From: Ignavibacteriota bacterium
Lineage (GTDB): Bacteria > Bacteroidota > Kapaibacteriia > Palsa-1295
Direction: 5' to 3'
Assembly: GCA_003151215.1 (NCBI GenBank)
Contig: PLXB01000248.1
Span: 3,994 to 12,096, forward strand
DNA length: 8,103 nucleotides
Position numbers and translations under genes: made by a program. The notes under the pieces are model-generated. The model did not search any database. It was not told the origin of the DNA and saw only the letters and a list, made by a program, of their open reading frames with translations. Shown one piece after another: positions 1 through 4,713 of the stretch (position 1 is its first letter; the number at the start of each line of letters is the position of its first letter).

Positions 1-15
1 CCCCATTTTTATTTG

Positions 16-73
16 AAGTCCCGTAGGGACGACCGAACGAACACATACGCTATCGGTCGTCCCTATGGGACTT
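16..73. repeat. Inverted pair of REP-like GTCCC/GGGAC elements
   Basis: Two 21-nt arms, 16-36 and 53-73, are inverted copies of each other with one mismatch. Each contains its own small hairpin, GTCCC-gta-GGGAC at 18-30 and GTCCC-tat-GGGAC at 59-71, flanked by the shared tail GACCGA/TCGGTC. A third copy lies at 122-143. Hairpin-in-hairpin pairs of this kind resemble intergenic REP/BIME elements. No REP-type transposase is visible, so mobility is inference only. Confidence 0.75.
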
Positions 74-97
74 TGAACCTCGTTTGATTTTCTTTCT

Positions 98-113
98 CGG
101 CATTAAAATGCCG
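98..113. repeat. Small palindromic hairpin between REP-like copies
   Basis: CGGCATT (98-104) pairs perfectly with AATGCCG (107-113) across a two-base gap. It lies between the second and third GTCCC/GGGAC elements and is probably part of the same composite intergenic repeat. No T-run follows on either strand, so it is a poor terminator. Confidence 0.55.
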
Positions 114-121
114 GGCTAATA

Positions 122-143
122 TCGATCGTCCCTTCGGGACTAA
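122..143. repeat. Third REP-like GTCCC/GGGAC element
   Basis: TCGATCGTCCC-ttc-GGGACTAA repeats the right-hand arm at 53-73 in the same orientation with a few substitutions. The core hairpin at 128-140 keeps the full GTCCC/GGGAC stem while its three-base loop differs. This is the pattern expected if the stem, rather than the loop, is conserved. Confidence 0.7.
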
Positions 144-154
144 GATTATATAAA

Positions 155-210
155 AGGCACCTATGTAACTCGATTTCCCAAAAAAAATATTTGGCGATAG
201 GCACCTATGT
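155..210. repeat. Direct repeat AGGCACCTATGT (two copies)
   Basis: AGGCACCTATGT occurs at 155-166 and again at 199-210, 44 bp apart. The second copy sits in an 18-nt stretch (196-213, GATAGGCACCTATGTTTT) that recurs perfectly in inverted orientation at 373-390. The core GGCACCT also lies inside both promoter cassettes, at 241-247 and 416-422. With the inverted copy at 381-387 this makes five copies in under 270 bp. It could be a protein-binding site or the end sequence of a small element. Confidence 0.65.
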
Positions 211-235
211 TTTGAGCAATTCCAAAATATATCTT

Positions 236-277
236 CGATGGGCACCTTGACAAATGCCTTTAAATTTCGTATTTTTG
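236..277 (+). promoter_or_regulatory. Bacteroidota-type promoter, cassette copy 1
   Basis: TTGACA at 247-252 is followed, 20 nt after its TTG, by TATTTTTG at 270-277, an exact match to the Bacteroidota -7 consensus TAnnTTTG in the usual spacing range. Transcription would start about 5-8 nt after 277 on the plus strand. Only micro-ORFs lie downstream, the clearest at 328-381. The 42-bp block is repeated almost exactly at 411-452. The GGCACCT motif runs directly into the -33 box, so a binding protein there would be expected to affect the promoter. Confidence 0.65.
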
Positions 278-327
278 CAAATCGTCTTTCGTAAGAAAAA
301 ATGAAGTTGTTTTTTAGCTAAGTATTT

Positions 328-381
328 ATGAATTTTCCGAAGTTATTGAAAACTCCAAAAAAATATGTGATGAAAACATAG
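328..381 (+). CDS. Possible 17-residue basic micro-ORF
   Basis: ATG at 328 opens a frame reading MNFPKLLKTPKKYVMKT and stops at TAG, 379-381. It is strongly basic (five lysines, no acidic residues) and lies about 45 nt after the predicted start of transcripts from the promoter at 236-277. The stop codon falls inside the inverted ACATAGGTGCCTATC motif. There is no Shine-Dalgarno sequence and no recognisable family. A chance open frame in AT-rich DNA is quite possible, so this is a candidate only. An even shorter frame, MKLFFS at 301-321, precedes it. Confidence 0.15.
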   Translation: MNFPKLLKTPKKYVMKT

Positions 382-422
382 GTGCCTATCGGCGATTTTA
401 AAATTATTTCCGATGGGCACCT
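380..422. promoter_or_regulatory. Inverted repeat overlapping the -33 box of promoter copy 2
   Basis: AGGTGCCTATCGG (380-392) and CCGATGGGCACCT (410-422) are inverted copies, 13 bp each with a single mismatch (a G-T wobble if folded as RNA), separated by 17 bp. The right arm ends on the first base of the TTG box of the promoter at 411-452. This is the geometry expected of an operator whose occupancy blocks the promoter, but no regulator is known. It could equally be two copies of a repeat end. Confidence 0.45.
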
Positions 423-452
423 TGACAAATGAGTTTTAATTTCGTATTTTTG
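411..452 (+). promoter_or_regulatory. Bacteroidota-type promoter, cassette copy 2
   Basis: TTGACA begins at 422 and TATTTTTG occupies 445-452, with the same 20-nt gap as in copy 1. The block is 39/42 identical to 236-277, and the differences are confined to the spacer between the boxes. Both copies also share the extended ATTTCG just before the -7 element. A plus-strand transcript starting near 458 would carry the 15-bp tandem repeat and the micro-ORF at 491-580, and would then meet the palindrome at 658-757. Confidence 0.65.
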
Positions 453-490
453 TACTCTGGATTTCGAGCATTCCTTTTTTATGTGGGCGT

Positions 491-580
491 ATGGTTTTTT
501 ACTCGAGGTTTCTAAAGTCTGAGTTTCTAAAGTCTGCGTTTCTAAAGTCTGAAAGTCTGTGGGAGAATTCCTTCTCCTAA
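491..580 (+). CDS. Possible 29-residue micro-ORF with pentapeptide repeats
   Basis: ATG at 491 opens a frame that ends at TAA, 578-580. After MVFYSR it reads FLKSE, FLKSA, FLKSE, then SLWENSFS. The three pentapeptides come from the 15-bp tandem repeat at 508-552, whose length is a multiple of three, so the frame stays open through all copies. The start is about 33 nt after the predicted transcription start of the promoter at 411-452. No Shine-Dalgarno sequence or known family is visible. A competing frame from ATG 481 stops inside the first repeat. It may be a real small protein or a by-product of the repeat. Confidence 0.25.
   Translation: MVFYSRFLKSEFLKSAFLKSESLWENSFS
508..559. repeat. 15-bp tandem repeat, about 3.5 copies
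   Basis: GTTTCTAAAGTCTGA (508-522) is followed by GTTTCTAAAGTCTGC (523-537), GTTTCTAAAGTCTGA (538-552) and a partial AAAGTCTG ending at 559. The copies differ only at the last base. A further AGTCTGTG occurs at 587-594. Near-identity suggests recent slippage, so copy number may vary between strains. Confidence 0.85.
562..577. repeat. Short hairpin GGAGAA/TTCTCC
   Basis: GGAGAA (562-567) pairs with TTCTCC (572-577) around a four-base loop, just after the tandem repeat and covering the stop region of the micro-ORF at 491-580. The bases after it on the plus strand (TAAATTAAT) are AT-rich but not a T-run, so terminator function is weakly supported. Confidence 0.35.
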
Positions 581-657
581 ATTAATAGTCTGTGACCCAT
601 TTTGCGAAGCACGTAACCGTGAGCGCGTGAAATGTTTGTTCTTTGAAAATTGAAAAA

Positions 658-757
658 ATTGTCTGAGCCATGATTCATGAGATTAAAAAGATTTATGGGA
701 TTGGATTCCCAATCTTTCTTAATCTCCTTAATCTCTTAAAATCATGGTTCAGACAAT
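658..757 (-). terminator. 100-bp palindrome, probable terminator of the AsmA-like gene
   Basis: The outer arms at 658-675 and 740-757 are 18 nt long with one mismatch (G-T wobble). Further in, GAGATTAA (679-686) pairs with TTAATCTC (728-735), and GATTGG (699-704) pairs with CCAATC (709-714) at the tip, so nearly the whole stretch can fold into one long stem. Read on the minus strand, downstream of the gene ending at 787, the stem runs into six T residues (plus-strand A-run 653-658), the form of an intrinsic terminator. Long palindromes with a TCTGAACCATGATT-like arm resemble intergenic repeats I associate with this group, so it may be a recruited repeat. Confidence 0.65.
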
Positions 758-786
758 GCCGGTCTAAAAGCTTAAAAGGGAAGGCG

Positions 787-2445
787 CTATTTAAATCCGC
801 CAACCACTTTTCCGAGTGATTTGCGGAGCGTTATCCAGAGGAATTCCATGAATTCTTCATCTCTGTGGCGTGCCACAGATGCTGTTCCGGATTTAGCAGG
901 TTTTCCTTTTTCCCTCAAATTATTGGATCTCAGGACAAATGTATTGGCATAGAAAGTCTTAATTCCTTCGAGGATTCCTCTGTTCTTTTTTACATCGGCA
1001 GATAAGATCTTCATTGAAAAATTATTATACTCCGGCGTCACCGTGGTCGTAGCAGTTCCGGATCGGATATTCATATCGATAATTCCGCTCTCGATGGTGC
1101 CATCGCTTACTTCCAGTCTTTCGAACGGAATGAGCCAGGTATTTAATTTTTTGGCGTCGAACTTTCCGATAGTGGCATGGATCCCGATATCGAATCCTTT
1201 ATGTATCAGCGGAAAATTTGCCGCTACCCGAAGCAGGCCTTCTCCGACAAAATAGGAGGAAACGGAAATGGCCGTCGTCTTGCCGTATATCTGGCTAAGG
1301 CTATCCGAGCAGATCGGAGTTGCTGCAATATTCGTGCGATCGAAGAACAGGACTCCCGGTTTCAGGCTTCCGGAAGACCGCTCGCGGATTCTTATCCTGC
1401 CGTCATTCATCATAACCGAATCGATATTGATCGTGATCGGCAGGCTTCGGAGAAGGTCGTTCGGCATCGGAGCATCATCGGGATGAATATCGGGCGGCCT
1501 GCGCCTGTCGAGATAGGAATCGATATACCAGGTGCCTGCTTCGAATTTCCGCAATTCAATACTTTTGCCGGCAAATATTTTTGTATAATTAATTCCTTCG
1601 GCACGAAGTTTACTGCACTGAAAAGTGATCGCCGCTCTTGCCACGGGATGTTTGGCAGCATAGACATCTTCGGAATAATTCGGTTTGTATGAAAAACTAT
1701 CGGCTGTCATCAGCGAATCCGATAAGCTTCCGCGAAGGTTACGGACACTGATAGTGTAGAAGCTATCGTCGGTAATATGACTTGCCGATTGCAGTGAATA
1801 ATCAACGCGTTTCGAAAAGAGCAGAGGCTCTCTCTTACTGCTTTCCTGATCGAGCAGGAAATCCCTTAACGTAACATTGAAGCCCTGAAACGATGGTTGA
1901 TCGCCGGGATGAGATCGTGCCGGAAGAAAAACGAATATATCTCTAAGGACGATGCTATCAAAGGAGATCACCGGTATTTCATCGGGAAGCGGAGGGAAAA
2001 GCTTAAGTGAATCTCCGATCACATCCGGCGATGAGCGCATGTCACCGGCATCGATCATATAGAGCTTCGGAGCGTTCATTTCCAGACTTTTTAAGGATAT
2101 GGGATTTTTCCATATAACATCCCATATATTTACTCCGGTAAATTTGACGGTATCAATAGTAATTTTTCGGATAACCATATCATTCTCAGAACTGTCATAA
2201 CGAACCCGGAAAAGATCGAAGGATTGGCATAGCACGGTGCCGTGTGAATATTTAATACTTCCTAAACGGAGAACGTAGCGTCCGTGCGTTGCGATACGGG
2301 CAGCGGCACTGATCTTCGGGATAACCGTACTGCTGATAAGATCATCGGCAAAAAAATTAAGAAAGATCCAGCCGGCTAAGAATAAAAAAACGACGATACC
2401 GCTAACAATATAAAGTGCCTTTTTCCAGGCAGATGATTTTTGCAT
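787..2445 (-). CDS. AsmA-like membrane-anchored periplasmic protein
   Basis: This 552-residue protein starts with a short basic stretch and one hydrophobic segment at about 10-32, followed by FFADDLISSTVIPKISAA. That layout is typical of AsmA/DUF748-type proteins, which are held in the inner membrane by an N-terminal helix with a large beta-rich periplasmic part. The rest alternates short beta-prone strands (for example IDSVMMNDGRIRIRERSS and LEVSDGTIESGIIDMNI) with no catalytic motif. The C-terminus (about 534-552, FMEFLWITLRKSLGKVVGG) is amphipathic. Relatives of this superfamily (AsmA, TamB, YhdP) are linked to lipid transport or outer-membrane assembly; that role here is inference. The ATG at 2445 was chosen because it directly precedes the membrane anchor. 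No Shine-Dalgarno is visible. The gene is divergent from the DUF3943 gene. Superfamily placement rests on architecture, not an exact family match. Confidence 0.7.
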   Translation of the reverse strand: MQKSSAWKKALYIVSGIVVFLFLAGWIFLNFFADDLISSTVIPKISAAARIATHGRYVLRLGSIKYSHGTVLCQSFDLFRVRYDSSENDMVIRKITIDTVKFTGVNIWDVIWKNPISLKSLEMNAPKLYMIDAGDMRSSPDVIGDSLKLFPPLPDEIPVISFDSIVLRDIFVFLPARSHPGDQPSFQGFNVTLRDFLLDQESSKREPLLFSKRVDYSLQSASHITDDSFYTISVRNLRGSLSDSLMTADSFSYKPNYSEDVYAAKHPVARAAITFQCSKLRAEGINYTKIFAGKSIELRKFEAGTWYIDSYLDRRRPPDIHPDDAPMPNDLLRSLPITINIDSVMMNDGRIRIRERSSGSLKPGVLFFDRTNIAATPICSDSLSQIYGKTTAISVSSYFVGEGLLRVAANFPLIHKGFDIGIHATIGKFDAKKLNTWLIPFERLEVSDGTIESGIIDMNIRSGTATTTVTPEYNNFSMKILSADVKKNRGILEGIKTFYANTFVLRSNNLREKGKPAKSGTASVARHRDEEFMEFLWITLRKSLGKVVGGFK

Positions 2446-2635
2446 CTTGATCGATAATGGAAGTTCTGCTATGCCGAAGCTTTTACTAATTCAGGCTGCT
2501 CGCTGATCCGGGGTTTAGCGCTTCGGGAAGAATAAAGTTTTAAAAAATCGCTTGTAAGCGGTGATAATCAGGGAGTTCGCTGATAACATAAAGAAGGGGG
2601 AAATAGCTCAATAAAAAGTATCAATGTGTGAATCT

Positions 2636-2666
2636 TGTAACATTTTCTAAAAGTTATGTAACATTT
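2636..2666. promoter_or_regulatory. Direct repeat TGTAACATTT with 21-bp period
   Basis: TGTAACATTT occurs at 2636-2645 and 2657-2666. The 21-bp period is two helical turns, which would put both copies on the same DNA face. They lie immediately upstream of the TACATTTG element at 2684-2691, in the position of an activator site or of the missing -33 box. No specific regulator can be assigned. Confidence 0.4.
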
Positions 2667-2683
2667 AATCTCTTTGATTTTCG

Positions 2684-2691
2684 TACATTTG
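2684..2691 (+). promoter_or_regulatory. Candidate -7 promoter element for the DUF3943 gene
   Basis: TACATTTG matches TAnnTTTG exactly and is preceded by TTTTCG, as in the two cassettes at 264-277 and 439-452. No TTG box is found at the expected distance of about 20 nt. The promoter is therefore either weak or activator-dependent, for instance through the TGTAACATTT repeats. Transcription would start near 2696-2699. Confidence 0.45.
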
Positions 2692-2694
2692 TAG

Positions 2695-2772
2695 ATGAAT
2701 ATCCCCATTGTGTCGGCATTACGTGTTGTATATAATACTCTCTCTCATATTAAATTAAACGGAAGAAGATGA
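2695..2772 (+). CDS. Possible 25-residue upstream ORF overlapping the DUF3943 start
   Basis: ATG at 2695 reads without interruption to TGA at 2770-2772, giving a peptide that begins MNIPIVSALRVVYNTL and ends HIKLNGRR. Its stop overlaps the ATG of the DUF3943 gene as ATGA, the classic form for translational coupling. The weakness is that its ATG lies at or just before the predicted transcription start, so it would have to be leaderless or come from a promoter further upstream. The peptide resembles no family I know. Confidence 0.25.
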   Translation: MNIPIVSALRVVYNTLSHIKLNGRR

Positions 2773-4397
2773 AAATATTCTATTTTTTGGCATTTATGTT
2801 TTCGTGCTCAACGGTGCTCCACGGACAAATTACTGCTCCCTCCGATTCAAGCGCAAAACTCAAGAGAGCGCTTCAGGATACGAACAGGATAAAGCAAAAT
2901 ACTCCGACGTTTAATCCGGTTAAAGAAGCTATTGCAGATACGAACCTGAAGACAAATGTGGTCGCAACCGATACGAACTCGAAGAAAATTTTAGTAAAGG
3001 ATACCACCGCGCATATTTATAATCTGTATCGCGGCCTGCTCAATGACGACCCCCTGTATAATAAGCAATATCCCTGGTGGCAGCCTGCATTAGGAGTTGT
3101 GGTGCAAAATGTTCTTTTGAATTTAGTCGATCATTACCTGCTTCATTTGGATTGGTCAGTCGTGGGATTTAAGTCGTGGAAAAATACGGCAAACCCTTTC
3201 TTTTGGACAGATCGCTGGAAATGGGACGAAGATCGATTTGGGAATAATTTTTTCCTTCACCCTCTTACCGGCGCCGGGTATTTTAATTGGGCGCGTTCGG
3301 CAGGGTTTAATTTCTGGGAATCGACGCCGTTCGTATTTGCCGGCAGCTTAATGTGGAAAATGTTCGGAGAAAATGCCGGCTCTTACGACCCGATAAACCA
3401 TCCTGAGCTGAACGGAAGGCCTGAAAGAGAAGATGTGATCAATACGACGATCTTAGGAATATTCGGAGGGGAAGTGACATACCGGTTAAGTTCGAACATT
3501 CTCGATGACCGAACGACCGGAACCGAAAGATTTTTCAGAGAATTCTTTGCAGGAGTAATAGATCCTGCAAGGTTTGCTAACCGCCTGCTTCAGGGAAAGC
3601 TTTCCAGCCACACCACAGATGAAGTATATCAGAAAGAGCCTCTTGATGTCGTCCTTTCAACCGGAGCGCAAATACAGGGGACAAGCAGTGCAAGGTATAT
3701 CTTGAATGCTGATTTCGATTATGGTGATCCGTTCGAAAAAAGGGACCGGAAACCCTTTGACTATTTTCTCCTTCGCGCAGATGCTACGACCGGAGAGGGA
3801 AGAAAAATTATCGATAATATTATCGGCGAAGGGCTCCTATATGGCCAGAATATGAAAGTGGGAAATACCGAAATGTTGATCGGTGCATTTATGCATTATG
3901 ATTATTGGGATAGTTATAATTTCGAATTAGCAACAATGGCATTTAGCGCAGGAATTGTTTCAAAACTGGCAGTAGCTGCGAATACGAATCTGTATACGAA
4001 AGGTCATCTTGGTATTGTGCCATTCGCCGGGAATAGCAGGGAATTTGGACCTGATACATCTCAGATTCGAGATTATTATTTTAGTATGGGAGCGGAATCC
4101 AAATTAGAAGTAACTCTGAACTATAAAGGATTTGTAAGCGGAACAATACTCGGATATTATTATTGGCTGAATAATGTTGAACGTCCGCTTTTGGTTGGCC
4201 GCCCGGAGAACGACTATATTGCCATATTAAAGCCCAGAATCGAGTTCCATCTTTTTGGTAATATTGGAATCGGAATTGAGCATTTAATTTATTTAGATAC
4301 CCGTTATTATAGTGATAATACAAGCAGTCATACATCGAAGACTCAGGATAAACTATTCCTATTAGTTTATCTGGCTGATTTTTTGCACAATAGATAA
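2769..4397 (+). CDS. DUF3943 domain-containing outer-membrane protein
   Basis: This 542-residue protein has a signal peptide at about 1-19 (cleavage likely at LHG/Q), then a Ser/Thr/Asp-rich linker to about 80 with three DTN triplets. A conserved block follows at roughly 100-275. It includes NPFFWTDRWKWDEDRFGNN, HPLTGAGYFNWARSAG, FWESTPFVFAGSLMWKMFGE, DPINHPE and TERFFREFFAGVIDPARF, the pattern I associate with DUF3943. The last 250 residues are alternating amphipathic strands ending in aromatic-rich segments, as expected for an outer-membrane beta-barrel. The molecular function of the family is unknown. The ATG at 2769 is favoured because it begins the signal peptide and follows a purine-rich GGAAGAAG. 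It lies downstream of a candidate promoter at 2684 and overlaps a 25-codon upstream ORF. Confidence 0.85.
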   Translation: MKIFYFLAFMFSCSTVLHGQITAPSDSSAKLKRALQDTNRIKQNTPTFNPVKEAIADTNLKTNVVATDTNSKKILVKDTTAHIYNLYRGLLNDDPLYNKQYPWWQPALGVVVQNVLLNLVDHYLLHLDWSVVGFKSWKNTANPFFWTDRWKWDEDRFGNNFFLHPLTGAGYFNWARSAGFNFWESTPFVFAGSLMWKMFGENAGSYDPINHPELNGRPEREDVINTTILGIFGGEVTYRLSSNILDDRTTGTERFFREFFAGVIDPARFANRLLQGKLSSHTTDEVYQKEPLDVVLSTGAQIQGTSSARYILNADFDYGDPFEKRDRKPFDYFLLRADATTGEGRKIIDNIIGEGLLYGQNMKVGNTEMLIGAFMHYDYWDSYNFELATMAFSAGIVSKLAVAANTNLYTKGHLGIVPFAGNSREFGPDTSQIRDYYFSMGAESKLEVTLNYKGFVSGTILGYYYWLNNVERPLLVGRPENDYIAILKPRIEFHLFGNIGIGIEHLIYLDTRYYSDNTSSHTSKTQDKLFLLVYLADFLHNR

Positions 4398-4502
4398 GCA
4401 GCAATTTCAAAAGAAGGAATATTCTTTCGTAATAACCTTGCGGAACCCTTCGAACATCTTATTCGTATAACACGAGCAAGATTTGAAAACATAATATATT
4501 TA

Positions 4503-4685
4503 ATGTCAAAAAAGCAAGAAGCTATTCAGACAGTCGCCGCATGGTACTCTGTTAAAGAAACCAAATATCATGATAATCTCAAGTGTAGTACCGGAAAAGA
4601 GATTCTTGGGAAGGATCGCAAGGCCGGTACCGGAGGGAAACCACTCTGCATTCTCTGTGAAGGCTTGAATAAATCCGGTAAATAG
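4503..4685 (+). CDS. Small His/Cys microprotein, possible zinc binder
   Basis: This 60-residue protein has no signal peptide or membrane segment, so it is probably cytoplasmic. The central part is YHDNLKCSTG (22-31) and the C-terminal part GTGGKPLCILCEGLN (42-56). His23, Cys28, Cys49 and Cys52 could form a single zinc site (HxxxxC plus CxxC). I recall similar small uncharacterised proteins with a YH...C...G and GTGGxPLCxxC pattern, but I cannot name a family. It follows the DUF3943 gene by 105 bp and converges on dsbD with a 28-bp gap. The ATG at 4503 has no clear Shine-Dalgarno; the upstream TATATTTA (one mismatch to TAnnTTTG) ends on the A of the ATG and is too close to serve as its promoter. 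Function is unknown. Confidence 0.75.
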   Translation: MSKKQEAIQTVAAWYSVKETKYHDNLKCSTGKEILGKDRKAGTGGKPLCILCEGLNKSGK

Positions 4686-4713
4686 TTGCTCGCAAGCCAT
4701 TAGTTACATAGAC

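Larger units (their letters stand above)
2446..2768. other. 323-bp divergent intergenic region
   Basis: This gap separates the AsmA-like gene (leftward) from the DUF3943 gene (rightward). The right part carries a TGTAACATTT direct repeat (2636-2666), a TACATTTG promoter element (2684-2691) and a 25-codon upstream ORF (2695-2772). In the left part I see only a tight CGCTT/AAGCG hairpin (2549-2560), with a T-run after it on the minus strand. It lies upstream of the leftward gene, so it is not that gene's terminator. I found no CAAAnnTA, so no convincing promoter for the leftward gene is visible. Confidence 0.5.

Noticed and set aside
63..245. Minus-strand 60-codon open frame in the repeat patch
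   Set aside because: Its residues are the translation of the REP-like hairpins and GGCACCT repeats, with no domain, no start signal and mixed composition. It is best explained as a chance frame.
508..559. CRISPR-like array
   Set aside because: The 15-bp units are contiguous with no spacers and are too short; this is a simple tandem repeat.
600..657. rRNA-leader or CRISPR-leader-like GTTCTTTGAAAATTG
   Set aside because: The string resembles leader sequences seen upstream of rRNA operons in this group, but no rRNA or array follows; a 100-bp palindrome and a convergent gene do.
1177..1692. Plus-strand 171-codon open frame inside the AsmA-like gene
   Set aside because: It lies wholly antisense to a convincing 552-residue protein with a membrane anchor, and its own product shows no recognisable pattern. 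The smaller frames at 1043-1255, 1268-1486 and 1410-1667 are rejected for the same reason.
2549..2560. Hairpin CGCTT-gt-AAGCG with a T-run on the minus strand
   Set aside because: It has the terminator look on the minus strand, but the loop is two bases, the stem is five, and no leftward gene ends there.
4081..4410. Minus-strand 109-codon frame over the 3' end of the DUF3943 gene
   Set aside because: It is antisense to the conserved barrel-forming C-terminus, and the peptide has no family features.
4410..4427. Hairpin AAAGAA/TTCTTT after the DUF3943 gene as a terminator
   Set aside because: It has only six weak A-T-rich pairs and no T-run after it, so it is insufficient for a terminator call.
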